DNA from: Litoreibacter janthinus | Lineage (GTDB): Bacteria > Pseudomonadota > Alphaproteobacteria > Rhodobacterales > Rhodobacteraceae | DNA length: 64,000 bases | Assembly: GCF_900111945.1 (NCBI RefSeq) | Contig: NZ_FOYO01000002.1 | Location: forward strand, 23,202 to 87,201 | Direction of reading: 5' to 3' | Shown here: in pieces, positions 17,801 through 27,500 of the stretch | Layout of the letters: every line of letters starts with the position of its first letter | Numbering within the stretch: position 1 is the first letter of the stretch | Made by a program: the position numbers and the translations under genes | The notes under the pieces: generated by a model | Database searches by the model: none | The model's input: only the letters and a program-made list of their open reading frames with translations | What the model was told of the DNA's origin: nothing

Positions 17801-20800
17801 GATCCGGCCTTCGGTTCTGTCGGCGAGACCGTCACCTTCGTTGTCGAAGTGACCAACACCGGCAACATCACCGTGGACAGCATTTCGGTGGCGGACTCCG
17901 TCGCTGCAACCAATGCGGCCACCCCTGCGAACTGTCCGGTCGGCACTTTGGCCCCGGGGGCAAGCTCCAGCGCCTGCACCTTCGAAGTCGTGATGACCCA
18001 AGCCGAGATCGACGCAGGCAGCTTCGAGAACACGGCGACCGCCACGGGCGCGCCGCGCTCTGGTGGCAGCGTCACAGGCACGCAAACGATCAACGTCGAA
18101 GGCCCCGATGCCGAACCTGCCTTTGCTATTTCCAAGACGCCGGACGTGTCCGACTTCACCATGGTGGGCGACGAGATCGTTTATACTTTCGTTGTGGGCA
18201 ACGCGGGTAACGTGACGTTGTTTGACCAGCCTGAGATCACCGACGACAAGATCGGCACCTTCGATTGCGGCACCATTCCTGTAACCGGATTGCTCCCGCT
18301 CGAGACGCTGACTTGCACCGCGACGTACGCCGTCACCCAGAACGATGTGGATGCGGGTTTTGTGACGAACATTGCGTCGGTCGATAGTGATGACGTGCCC
18401 GCACCGGCAGAAGCGACAGCGACCGTAAACGGCACCCGCACACCAGGCGTTTCGATGACCAAAACGCCGTCGATCACCGCGGATGCAGCGGTGGATGATA
18501 TCATTACCTACACTTACACCGTCACCAATACAGGCAACACGCGCCTGTTTGATGTGGCTGTTACGGACGCGCAAACCAGCGCGGCTGGCACCAACCCGCT
18601 GGCTATCGCGGGCGACAGCCTGACCGAGGATAACGGCGAGACCGGAAACTCCACCGATAGCGGCGCGAATGGTAGCTGGGATGTTTTGGCACCGGGCGAT
18701 GTGGTGGAATTCACCGCGTCCTATACCGTGACCCAAGCCGATGTGGACTTGGCTGCGCCTTTGACCAATGACGCGTCTGTCAGCGCCACGGGACCGCCCG
18801 GCACGACGCCCCCGTCCGACACCGCGACCGTCTCTGTGCCGGTCCAAGATACCGACCCCCAGCTCGAGGCGGTCAAACTCGTGTCCAGTTCCACCGGTAG
18901 TGAAGCGGGCGACACGGTCAACTTCTCCATCACCATTGCGAACACCGGCAACGTCACATTGGACGCGCCTGTTTTGGTCGACACCCTGACCCGCACCGAC
19001 GGCACGCCACTGACGCTGACCAACGGGCCGGACTGGGATTTGGCTGATGCCGACACGTTGGGCAAGCTCGATGTGGGCGAGGTCTGGACCTACACCGCCA
19101 GCTATGTGCTGGAACAAGGTGACATTGATGCGGGCGGCGTCGCCAACCAAGTGCTGGCCACCAGCGCAGGACCGAACGGGGAAGGGGCGACCGACCGCTC
19201 CGGCAATTCTCTACCTGGTGGAGAAGACAGCCCGACGGTGTTCTCTGTGCCAGCGACGCCTTCCATTGAGGGCGAGAAAACCATCACGTCGACCACCGTT
19301 GCTGAAGGCGAGCTTGTTACCTTCCAGATCACCGCGACCAACACTGGTAACGTCACCCTGACGGGTGTCACTGCGGCGACGGCCGACGACACGTTGCTGC
19401 GTGCGGATAACACGCCTTTGACGCTGACCAGCGGGCCGAGTTTCCAAAGCTCCACCGAAGGGTCGACCGCAGGCACCCTGATCCCCGGAGAAACCGCGAC
19501 CTACGTTGCCAGCTACCGTCTGGTGCAGGAAGACATCGACGCGGGCGGCATCAACAACGCGGCCATCGTGCGTGGCAGCCCACCTTTGGGCGGCCCCGTG
19601 AGCGATGCGACCGACAATGGTGATGACGGTGACGGCAACACCGAGGATGATGTCACCACGCTTGTCATCCCCGCCGATCCTGAGCTGTCTGTGTCAAAAG
19701 ATCTGGCCGCGGGGGAGCCGGGCAATTACGACACGCTGGACCAAGAGATCATGTTCGAATTCACCGTGGTGAACGAAGGAAACGTGACGCTGTCCGGACC
19801 ATTCACCGTGGCTGACGCGCTGATAGAAGGGCAGGGGAATGCCGTGAGCTGCCCTGTGGCGACCTTGCTGCCTGACGAAGATGTGGTCTGCACCGGATCG
19901 TATTTTGTCACGCAGGATGATCTGGACGCTGGCTCTTTCACCAACGCGGCGTCTGCTTCGGACGGCACCACCACGAGCCCCGAAGACACGATCACCGTGC
20001 CCGCGCTGCAAAACCCGTCCATGGCGGTTGAGAAAGTTGCCGGGGACGTTCCGCCTGCCAGCTTTGACGAAGGTCTGGACATCACCTACACCTACACTGT
20101 CACCAATGATGGCAACGTCACCCTGACTGACGATATTACCATTTCTGACAACCTGATCGACACCGTCACCTGTGACGCGTTGCCTGCGGGTGGCTTGTTG
20201 CCGACGCAGACGCTGGAATGTACAGGCATCTACACCGTCACGGCGGATGACGTGTTGCTGTTCTCGGTCACGAACCTTGCGTCCTCGACCAGTGGTGCGA
20301 CGACCAGCCCGCTGGTGTCGGAAACCATTCCGAATGAGGCGACCCCGTCGCTGGTCATCACCAAAACCGCAGAAGCAGGTGCGACCTTTGCCGAGGTGGG
20401 CGACGAGATCACCTACACATTCGACGTCACCAATGACGGCACCCAAGCGTTCAGCGCGGAGATCCTGATCTTTGACGATAAAATTCCTGGCGGCGACACC
20501 GGGCTCAGCTGCCCGCTGCCCGCTGGCGATAGCACGTTGAGCGTGGGTCAGACCATCAGTTGTGACTTTATCTACGCCGTAACCCAAGACGATCTGGACG
20601 CGGGCGAAGTGGTCAACGAAGCCTATGCGCAGACCAACTTTGGCGATCCGAACAACCCGACGCCTGTGACCTCTGCCCCGACGACGGAAACCGTTGCGGC
20701 GGACGAGCAACCAGGGCTGACGCTGGACAAAACATCAGCCCCGAACCCTGCCGGACCGCTGAATTCCACCGTCACCTACACACTGGTTGTCACCAACACG

Positions 20801-23800
20801 GGTAACCAGACGCTGAACTTCGTTTCGGTCGAGGACGAGCGCCTTCCGGGTCTTGTCTGCGAAGCTCCGAGCCTGCTGCGTGGCGACGCGCTAACCTGTA
20901 ATGCCGACTACATCGTGACCCAAGAGGATATCGACGCGGGCGGCATCACCAACACCGCATCCGCAACGGCTCAGAACCCGAGCGGCGCGCCGGTTGGCCC
21001 GATCGAGGCTGTCGAAGTCACTGGCGTGCCTGCCGCAGCGCCTGGCCTAACTGTCAAGAAAACTTCTAGCCCGACAGTTCTGGGTGCGGTTGGCAGCTTT
21101 GTGACCTTCAACTTCGAGGTTGAGAACACCGGCACGACGACGCTGCAAAACATCTCGGTCGATGATGCGCTGGATACCGGCCCTGCCTGTGTCATCCCGC
21201 GCCTTGCACCGACAGAAATCGACGCGGTGACATGTTCCTTCATGCTGGAAGTCACGCAAGATATGATTGACGACGGCTTCGTGACCAATGACGTCACGGT
21301 CGGGGCAACCGACCTGTTGGACAACCCCACCACCGGCACCGACAGCATCACTGTTCCCGGACCTGCGCGCGTCCCATCGTTGGAAGCAACAAAGATTGCG
21401 ACCAGCACCGGCCAAGCGGTTGACGATACGGTTACCTATCTGCTCAGCGTCGAGAACACCGGCAATGTGACCCTGTCGCCGCCGCGCATCACAGACGTTA
21501 TGCGACGCAACAACAACACGGACACGGGCCTGACCACGCCGTTCGTGCTGGTCTCGGGCGATGCCAACAGCGACGACATGTTGGACGTGGACGAAACATG
21601 GGTTTACAGCGCCACGCATGTGATCACCCAAAGTGACGTCAACGCGACCGGCTTTACCAATACCGCGACTGTCGAGGCTGACGGCCCCGCCGGCACGGGC
21701 ACGGTGGATGACATGTCCGACAACGGCAATGACAGCGACGGCAACACCGAGGATGATCTCACGCCGTTCAACATCACCGCAGAGCCGCAGATCACCACCA
21801 CCAAGGTTGTCACCGGCACGCCGGGCACGATGGCGGGCGAAAGCGTCAGCTGGACCATCACCGCGCGCAATACGGGCAATGTAGATATTTCGGGTGTTGA
21901 AATCAGCGACTCCCTGACCCGTGCGGACGGCACTCTTCTGCCACCGCCACCGATCACCACGGCCCCTGCAAGCACCGATTTGGACGTGGGCGAGGAGCTT
22001 GTCTGGGTGCTGACGCATGAGCTGTCCCAAGAAGATATCGACGCGGGCGGGCTGTCCAACAGCGCGACCGTGTCAGGCGAGGGGCCAAACGGCGAACCTG
22101 TCGAGGATATTTCGGCGGATGAGGACCCGTTCGATGGCGATATCGAGTCCGATCCGACTGTTCTGACCATTCCGGCGGCGCCGGGGCTGGACGTCATCAA
22201 GACGCTTAAAACGCCGGGCGTGAGGCAGGGCGAAGTGATTGTGTTCACCATCACCGCCGAGAACACCGGCAACGTGACCCTCTCAGGCGTGACTGTCGCC
22301 GATCAGTTGACCCGCATTGGCGGCGGCACGCTGACGGTCGATAGCGTGGCGTTTGTCTCGGGCGATAAAGGCTCCTCGGCGGGTACTATTCAGGTGGGCG
22401 AAACCGTGACCTATGAGGCGTTCTACACGCTGCAACTGGCGGATGTGGACGCGGGCGGGGTGTCGAACTCTGCCATTGTTACAGGCACTACGCCACTGGG
22501 CGCGACGCTGGCGGATACCTCCAATAACGGCGACCCCAACGACGGCAACGATCTGGACGACCCCACCGTAGCGGCGATTGCGCCGGCACCGGCCAACACG
22601 CTGACCAAGACCGCGGGCGAGCCTGTGGTGCTGTTCCCGACCGTCTATCAGGTGACCTTCACCATGGAGGTCACGAACACCGGCAACGTCACCCAGTCGG
22701 GCTATCAGATTTCCGACGATCTGGCTGATTTCGCGGGCAGCGCGCAGATCGTTACCGATGACCCGTTCGACATCACTGTGCGTGTGTGGGGATTCACCGG
22801 CGGTGCAGCGAACACGGCCTATGACGGATCTAGCGTGATCGACACGATTTCAGGCGATGCATCCTTGGCCCCTGGTGAGACCGGGACCGTAGAAATTGAT
22901 GTTGTTTATCAAGTAGATGCAGGAACCGCGACGGGATCAAACGTCGCCTCTGTCACTTCGGATGACCTGCCGACGCCGGCCCCGAGTAACGAGGCCAGCG
23001 TGCCGCTTCCTGACACTGATGGCGACGGTATTCCGGATTCGCTTGAAGGCTGTTCGCCGTTGGCTGGCAATGACCGCGACGGCGACGGTATCTGCGACGC
23101 AGAGGACTTTGACCCGACCGGCTATTTCTACTGCGAGGATGACGGGCGGCTTCTGCCGGGTGGATCCATCTCGGTCACAGGTCCTGCGGGCACCCAGACC
23201 GGCGTCGGATCGTCGAACAATATCCGCATTGTGCAAGATGGCGCGACGAGTCAGTTCGTCTTCTTCGTGACCCGTCCGGGCACTTACACGCTGAACGCCA
23301 CTTACCCGAGTTTGGGCGTGCCAAGCACGACGCGCACCACTTTGGGGACATTGGACGCAACGACCTTGCTGCCAGCGAACCCAGCGTCTTTGGGGGCGTC
23401 GGAAGTGGGCAACACCAACGTGTTGTCGGACTTCACTGCGGCGGGGAACCCGTTCTACACGACCTTCACGTTTGCTCCGGGTGATCCGTTCATCATCAAC
23501 AACAACCTGCCGCTTGAGAACTGTCAGGGCATCCCCGACATTCTGGCGACCAAGCAGGCGGACCGCGAAAGCGCCGTGTTTGGCGAAACGGTGAACTTCA
23601 CGCTGAGCTTCACCAACAACACGTCCAACACTGTCACCAACATGAACCTCGTGGATCTGTTGCCTGCGGGTATGCTCTACACCCCCAACTCTGCGGTGGT
23701 CGATGGCGCTCCGCTGGAGCCGACGGTGACTGGACTGCGCTTGACTTGGGCAGGGCTGACGATCACGCCGACGCAGACGATCAACATCACGTTGGCGGCG

Positions 23801-24508
23801 CGTGTGGTGGCGAATGGCAGCTATGGCGAGTTGACCAACCGCGCCTTCATGACCGACGCGGCAGGAAACCAGTTGTCTAACACTGCCACGGCGACGGTGC
23901 GGATCGAGCCGGAGCATGTGTTCGATTGCTCTGACATTATTGGCAAGGTCTACGACGACCGGAATCAGAACGGCTACCAAGACCAAGGGGAGCCGGGCCT
24001 GCCGGGTGTGCGTCTGGCGACCGTGCGCGGCTACCTGATTACCACCGACGAGTATGGCCGCTATCACGTGCCATGTGCGGAACTTCCGAAAGACATCGGC
24101 TCCAACTTCACGCTGAAGCTGGACACGCGGACCTTGCCCACGGGCTACCGCGTCACCACCGAGAACCCGCGCGTCATCCGCGTTACGGCTGGTAAATTTG
24201 CCAAGCTGAACTTTGGTGCGGCGCAGTCGAACGTCGTCGATATCGACCTGACCGCGCGGGCCTTTGACGCTGAAGGCAAACCTGTCGACGCGTTGGGCAA
24301 GGGTCTGGATCAACTGGTGCGCAAGATCGCGGTGACGCCTTCAGTGGTGCGGCTCAGCTATATCCTGCGCGACGAGGATCCGAAAACCGCGCAAGCACGT
24401 CTGAAGCTGGTCGAGGCGATGATCCGAGAGAAATGGCGCGGGGGCGGGCGCTACAAGCTGAACATTGAACGCACCGTCAAACGTACCGCAAAGGGGGCAG
24501 GGCAATGA
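11813..24508 (+). CDS. Giant exported protein of about 29 tandem DUF11/DUF7507-like domains
   Basis: A 4231-residue exported protein. Parts in order: a signal peptide (about residues 1-32, ending AAQSQA); an N-terminal domain (33-235) of unknown fold; about 29 tandem immunoglobulin-like repeats averaging 120 residues (236-3735), each with a xxKT start, a TxTNTGNVTL strand and a VTQxDIDAG turn; an Asp-rich DTDGDGIPDS calcium-type linker (3735-3770); a 30th, DUF11-like, domain (about 3907-4035); an SdrD-B-like domain starting IIGKVYDDRNQNGYQDQ (about 4041-4130); and a basic tail. Repeats 1-17 and 21-25 carry a Cys pair 14-29 residues apart; 18-20 and 26-29 have none. It is most likely a long cell-surface fibre or adhesin. 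I chose the ATG at 11813; a TTG at 11807 is in frame. It overlaps the barrel gene by 4 nt. Confidence 0.9.
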   Translation: MKAIARWLELIVHRFLISVALLSTFWAAQSQATTFTTTVPGTSITLPADYPEAGGIAIVMVGVNGNVYYQFSDPANAFVGYNNRANRDELEGNPFTVNDPIPLNCGFSSCRTYFGGDLAHVYIRFSAYDGDTQVGGFDYNDISLLVNGYNVGSWSNRTTERTNTAGNTSLGFENGFGNNVFNTGWFDSTNPAMLDSLLDTGQTSTQVLDDDPNDNYWNFQRGPSLSRPEIATVAPGYTIDKTASVPSYAQVNDPITYTYVISNIGSVAIRNLLVEDDQIDEAATPISCNKTTILPRPSNDPAGPDQATCSVTYLITQDDIDNGTLTNVAVGKGDPDEGVLGAVSDTVTVTGPTANPSIDVVKTSTLAEPGQRFGNAGTTVPYLITAENDGNVTLTNVILTDDLIPSFSCTIPEIAPGDSESCTANYTVKQSDVDDYIANNANELSNTARGSGTAARGSNPSDDDTLTIPGPLSAPDFTIAKTALTGTYAAEGDTLQYNVEITNTGNVTFPNAPTVTEALATATVNCPTGPVAPLQTVVCSVSYDVVQGDINDGQVDNEVTADITIGGVNVNKSATATVTATRTTGLTLVKRLAASSPTSFNDAGQTLSYEYVLTNTGNVTLETPTVADDVIDVAGSVSCAATEILPDQAITCTATYSTLQEDLNAGEVTNIATASAVTVGAAGGATVTSADRTLTVPAVQSPALTLAKDGAAPASFTIGENITYTFTVTNSGNVDITDPITITDDKIGTFACLPGPLARGASDTCTANYPLTLTDVANGAVTNVASASAGGVTSANATETISNSGTPAITVTKVALTDPIGATDTSVRYRFFITNTGDTQIIESVSPITISDDKINSSPFICAGRQPSVLNLGDSYDCARNYTSISQAERDAGEVVNTVSGSFPFNTGTGTIQVTSPEYVETTPITQDLSFTFAKEQDGPDTFLAVNEVIDYTFTVVNDGNVTITSVSITDTLIPNVTCPITNLAPGASDTCTAQYTVKQKDVDAGVITNVATATGTSGQGGQFTAPDATETSTLDPAGDITGLAVTKTANKAAFATVGETITYTIDVFNDGTKTLTNTTVTDILDPSYSCTIPTLAPNTSYDLCQFTYTVKQEDIDAGVIDNTASAVNAAVTDGPDEASIAILGPTRAPELEIEKTARSGYTNVGDTVVFDIRVRNTGNITATGVSVEDASIFSPAETCAVGDIAPGFDAVVCSLSYIVDQDDLDNGSVSNSATVTGTGADGTPLSETASETAQGPTANPSVNVDKVAAQPTYASATDSFDFTFTVTNTGNVTLTGLELVDVDGDGETFRCDVPDLPPAPAVNSTATCVGGAPMSFTKNFSQADVDAGSYTNTATVTGESLVGATPVTATDAETVTGPTQTLTLSIDKRETFAPATFAAVGEVITYEYDVTNTSNITVRGAITVSDSVTSLSPAVDVPVTCPATPAAGLAPNASLTCTASYTVTQEDIDNGAVTNSATASTEQRINGGAAATPTTSAPDTETVNALPQPAFTISKGIKSGSATTYKNVGDQVTFEYTVTNSGNETLTSPITVSDDQIAGTTTCGPMPIAPGDSVTCELVWTATQTAINAGEITNIGTASSPDVPTDATDTFTTSAVQEPGLAVEKTSTGGTFEFPGGVVSYDYVITNTGNTEIDTALLTVTDSRIASVSCPAGGGILEPLRINPAASYTCTATYNVTLEDVQLGEVTNLASVSDGTTTSPQVSETVPAGADPSLSLTKTALSGADFSAVGDRIEFEFVVQNTSVTPPGASFTEEIIINDPDIGAPFVCFTPLLPDTFSSGEIDSCTAEYFVTQDDLDAGEVVNQAIATTIFAPLSPNPITVVSAPSTETVPADPAPGLTVTKSVTGGATDPKVGESIQYTILTENTGNQTLTQVKASDPKIPVLTCTVDDGSGTQVPAPANVALEPGDVLTCVGDYVMTQTDIDNGQVVNVAAASGNDPRGNNVPTTGTNTFTSVDPPLPELTVVKSVTPTPGAGDPAFGSVGETVTFVVEVTNTGNITVDSISVADSVAATNAATPANCPVGTLAPGASSSACTFEVVMTQAEIDAGSFENTATATGAPRSGGSVTGTQTINVEGPDAEPAFAISKTPDVSDFTMVGDEIVYTFVVGNAGNVTLFDQPEITDDKIGTFDCGTIPVTGLLPLETLTCTATYAVTQNDVDAGFVTNIASVDSDDVPAPAEATATVNGTRTPGVSMTKTPSITADAAVDDIITYTYTVTNTGNTRLFDVAVTDAQTSAAGTNPLAIAGDSLTEDNGETGNSTDSGANGSWDVLAPGDVVEFTASYTVTQADVDLAAPLTNDASVSATGPPGTTPPSDTATVSVPVQDTDPQLEAVKLVSSSTGSEAGDTVNFSITIANTGNVTLDAPVLVDTLTRTDGTPLTLTNGPDWDLADADTLGKLDVGEVWTYTASYVLEQGDIDAGGVANQVLATSAGPNGEGATDRSGNSLPGGEDSPTVFSVPATPSIEGEKTITSTTVAEGELVTFQITATNTGNVTLTGVTAATADDTLLRADNTPLTLTSGPSFQSSTEGSTAGTLIPGETATYVASYRLVQEDIDAGGINNAAIVRGSPPLGGPVSDATDNGDDGDGNTEDDVTTLVIPADPELSVSKDLAAGEPGNYDTLDQEIMFEFTVVNEGNVTLSGPFTVADALIEGQGNAVSCPVATLLPDEDVVCTGSYFVTQDDLDAGSFTNAASASDGTTTSPEDTITVPALQNPSMAVEKVAGDVPPASFDEGLDITYTYTVTNDGNVTLTDDITISDNLIDTVTCDALPAGGLLPTQTLECTGIYTVTADDVLLFSVTNLASSTSGATTSPLVSETIPNEATPSLVITKTAEAGATFAEVGDEITYTFDVTNDGTQAFSAEILIFDDKIPGGDTGLSCPLPAGDSTLSVGQTISCDFIYAVTQDDLDAGEVVNEAYAQTNFGDPNNPTPVTSAPTTETVAADEQPGLTLDKTSAPNPAGPLNSTVTYTLVVTNTGNQTLNFVSVEDERLPGLVCEAPSLLRGDALTCNADYIVTQEDIDAGGITNTASATAQNPSGAPVGPIEAVEVTGVPAAAPGLTVKKTSSPTVLGAVGSFVTFNFEVENTGTTTLQNISVDDALDTGPACVIPRLAPTEIDAVTCSFMLEVTQDMIDDGFVTNDVTVGATDLLDNPTTGTDSITVPGPARVPSLEATKIATSTGQAVDDTVTYLLSVENTGNVTLSPPRITDVMRRNNNTDTGLTTPFVLVSGDANSDDMLDVDETWVYSATHVITQSDVNATGFTNTATVEADGPAGTGTVDDMSDNGNDSDGNTEDDLTPFNITAEPQITTTKVVTGTPGTMAGESVSWTITARNTGNVDISGVEISDSLTRADGTLLPPPPITTAPASTDLDVGEELVWVLTHELSQEDIDAGGLSNSATVSGEGPNGEPVEDISADEDPFDGDIESDPTVLTIPAAPGLDVIKTLKTPGVRQGEVIVFTITAENTGNVTLSGVTVADQLTRIGGGTLTVDSVAFVSGDKGSSAGTIQVGETVTYEAFYTLQLADVDAGGVSNSAIVTGTTPLGATLADTSNNGDPNDGNDLDDPTVAAIAPAPANTLTKTAGEPVVLFPTVYQVTFTMEVTNTGNVTQSGYQISDDLADFAGSAQIVTDDPFDITVRVWGFTGGAANTAYDGSSVIDTISGDASLAPGETGTVEIDVVYQVDAGTATGSNVASVTSDDLPTPAPSNEASVPLPDTDGDGIPDSLEGCSPLAGNDRDGDGICDAEDFDPTGYFYCEDDGRLLPGGSISVTGPAGTQTGVGSSNNIRIVQDGATSQFVFFVTRPGTYTLNATYPSLGVPSTTRTTLGTLDATTLLPANPASLGASEVGNTNVLSDFTAAGNPFYTTFTFAPGDPFIINNNLPLENCQGIPDILATKQADRESAVFGETVNFTLSFTNNTSNTVTNMNLVDLLPAGMLYTPNSAVVDGAPLEPTVTGLRLTWAGLTITPTQTINITLAARVVANGSYGELTNRAFMTDAAGNQLSNTATATVRIEPEHVFDCSDIIGKVYDDRNQNGYQDQGEPGLPGVRLATVRGYLITTDEYGRYHVPCAELPKDIGSNFTLKLDTRTLPTGYRVTTENPRVIRVTAGKFAKLNFGAAQSNVVDIDLTARAFDAEGKPVDALGKGLDQLVRKIAVTPSVVRLSYILRDEDPKTAQARLKLVEAMIREKWRGGGRYKLNIERTVKRTAKGAGQ

Positions 24509-27500
24509 AACTGACCACTCCGTTCTTCCGCGCCCTCGCCTTCGGTGTCAGTTTGCCGCTTGTGGCTCAGGCCCAGAGTTTTGACGTAGATTGCACCGTT
24601 TCTGGCGGTGTGCTCCCTGCCGAATGTGCGCAGCCCAATGCGGGCGAAGCCGTATCGGTTGCTGTCGGCGCGAATACCGAGATCGACAACGACACCGCCA
24701 TTCTGGGAGATAGCGGTTTCTCGATCTCGATTGATGGAGAGACTCTCGTAGGTGACGCGCGGGTCGAGGATTTGACCCGCAAGACCGACATCGCGCTATC
24801 GAATGCTGACGTACAGGTGAAGTTCGACGGGCTGGGCGCGCGCCCTGCGCTGAACCTTGCCATCACCAGCGACAACACATCTTACGAGGCGGGTGACACC
24901 GTCACCTTCCGGTCCAAAACCAACTACCCCGCTTATCTGACGCGCGGCGAGGTGCGGATCGTTGACTATTCCAGCCGCTCCGGCCCGCGTGTGGTGGCGG
25001 TTGTCCCCGTTGCCCCGAATGGCACTGTTTCCGTTGTGGTCCCGGAGGGCAGTGATCTGGTGGCCGTGCACCGTGTTTATGACGCGCGAGGCCGCTTTGA
25101 CGAGACCGAAGCGCTTGGTCTGAACCAAGATTTGCGCGGCGATTTCGGCTCTGTCGCTGCTGATGTAGACGAGGGCGAGGACCGCACCGCCATTCGCCGG
25201 ATTGCCGTATCCGGCGGGGCTGTCACGGTCTACGGCACCGGTGTGCGCCAAGGAGCAACCGTTACAGCATTGGGCGAAACGGTGACCCCTGCGCCTGATG
25301 GCAGCTTTGTGGTGCAGCGCATTTTGCCCGCTGGCGAAACGGATGTAGAGGTGCGCGTCTCCGGCGCGGGCGAGGATTTGTATTTGCAACGCGGCGTGTC
25401 CATTCCGAAATCCGAATGGTTCGGCGTAGCGACGGCTGACCTGACATTTGGCTACCGTGCCGACGGCGGCAAGAATGCTGCGGGCGGCAGCTTCGAAAAA
25501 TACTACGACCGTGGGCGGTTGGCCTTCTACACCAAAGGCAAAACCCAAAGCGGCTGGGAAATCACCGCCAGTGCCGACACGGGCGAAGATGATCTGAGCG
25601 AGATATTCCGCAACCTCGACAAGAAAGACCCGCGCCATCTGCTGCTGCGGCTCGACAGCGATAAAGCCTATCCCGTCTATGGCGACGACAGCACGATCGT
25701 TGAGGATGCACCGACCTCTGGCAAGTTCTACGTGCGCGCCGAGAAAGACGCCAACTACCTGATGTGGGGTAACTACAAGGGCAACATCACCGGCTCGGAA
25801 TTCCTGCGCAACGAGCGCACGCTCTACGGGGCGCAAGGCCACTACGCGACGCAAGAGCAGACCGGCAAAGGCGAGGCGCGCGCGACCATCGACCTTTATG
25901 CCGCGCAGCCCGACAACCTTCCGGGGCGCGACGTGTTCCGTGGCACGGGCGGTTCGGTCTACTTCCTGCAGCGTCAGGACTTGTCCATCGGGTCCGAGAC
26001 GATCAGCGTCGAAATCCGCGACCCAGACACGGGCCGTGTGATTAGCCGGCAAACGCTGGTCTATGGCCGCGACTACGACATCAACTACCTGCAAGGTATC
26101 GTCACGCTGACCTCGCCTTTGACGGGCGCCGTGGGCGGCGGCACTGTGGTGACCGATCCGTTGGGCGAAAACACCGTGCAACTGACGGTGAACTACGAAT
26201 TTACCCCCACGGCTGGCACCATCGACGGCTATGCTTATGGTGGCCGCGCCCAAGTCTGGGCGACCGACCAGTTGCGCTTGGGGGCCACGGGGATGGTCGA
26301 GCAGACCGACATTGCCGACCAACGCGCTTACGGCGCCGACCTGCGTTACGAGCTGACCGACAACACCTATCTGGAGCTGGAATACGCCCGCACGGAAGGG
26401 CCCGGCTTCGGGCAGTCTTTTTCCTCCGACGGGGGTTTGATCGTCACCAATACCAACGCGGTAGGCGGCACAGGCGAGGCGTATCTGGCACGTGGTCAGG
26501 TGGAGTTCGCCGACATCAACCCAGAGTTGAACGGGCGTGCTTCATTCTATGCGGAGCGGCGCGAAGCCGGCTTCTCGACGCTGGATTACCAGACAACGAA
26601 TGACGAAGACCTGTTCGGCTTCGCGCTAGAGTACGAACCCACTGCGCAACTGAGCTGGCGTCTTCACTATGACGACTTCAAGGACAGTGCGGGCAAGACC
26701 GTGCGCGAAGCGGGAGCAGAGCTGACCTACAAGATGTCCGAGCGCCTGACATGGGATTTCGGCGTCGAACATATCCGCAAGAACACACCGGGTGACCCGA
26801 CCGAGACGGGGCAACGCACGGACGTGGCCGCAAGGCTGACTGTGACCCAAAGCGAGCGGCTGGAATGGTATGTCTACGCGCAAGGCACGGTGAAGCACTC
26901 GGGCGGGCTGACCAAAAACCACCGTGTGGGTGCTGGCGCGCGCTACGAGTTTGCCGAGAACTGGAGCTTCGAGGGCGAGATTTCCGACGGCTCGACAGGG
27001 GTAGGGGCCTTGGCACTGTTCTCCTACGAGAGCGATGAGAATACCTCCGCCTATTTCGGCTACACGCTGGACCCGCGCCGCGAGTTCAACGGGGTGACGC
27101 TGTCGGGCAAGGATCGCGGACGGTTCATCACCGGCGGGCGGCGCAAGCTGGGCCGCGACGTGGAGATCTATGCCGAGAACACCTATGACTTGTTCGGAAC
27201 GCACCGGTCGCTGACCTCGACCTATGGCGTCGATTACGAACGTAGCGAGTTCCTGACCTATTCGGCCTCCGCCGAACTGGGGCGGATCAAGGATCCTGCG
27301 GGCGACTTTGACCGCACGGCGCTGTCCTTCGGGGTGCGTTACGAGAACCAGACCGGCATGTCCGCGCGCGGTCGTTTGGAATATCGCCGCGATCGTGGGG
27401 TGTTGTCGGGCACAAAGCGGGATGGCGACACCATCGCTGCCGCTGCAACCGTGCGTTACAAGATCGACGAATCGCAGCGGCTGCTGTTCAGCTTTGACGG

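Noticed and set aside
12518..23017. Possible CRISPR array because of the regular repeats
   Set aside because: The periodicity is about 360 bases, the units are coding and divergent at DNA level, and there is no short direct repeat with unique spacers; it is a domain-repeat gene.
14426..24313. Several long minus-strand open frames (up to about 600 codons, such as 17351-19150 and 22937-24313)
   Set aside because: They mirror the repetitive giant gene; their sequences are low-complexity with recurring Arg, Gly and Val and no motifs, as expected for antisense of repeated GC-rich DNA.
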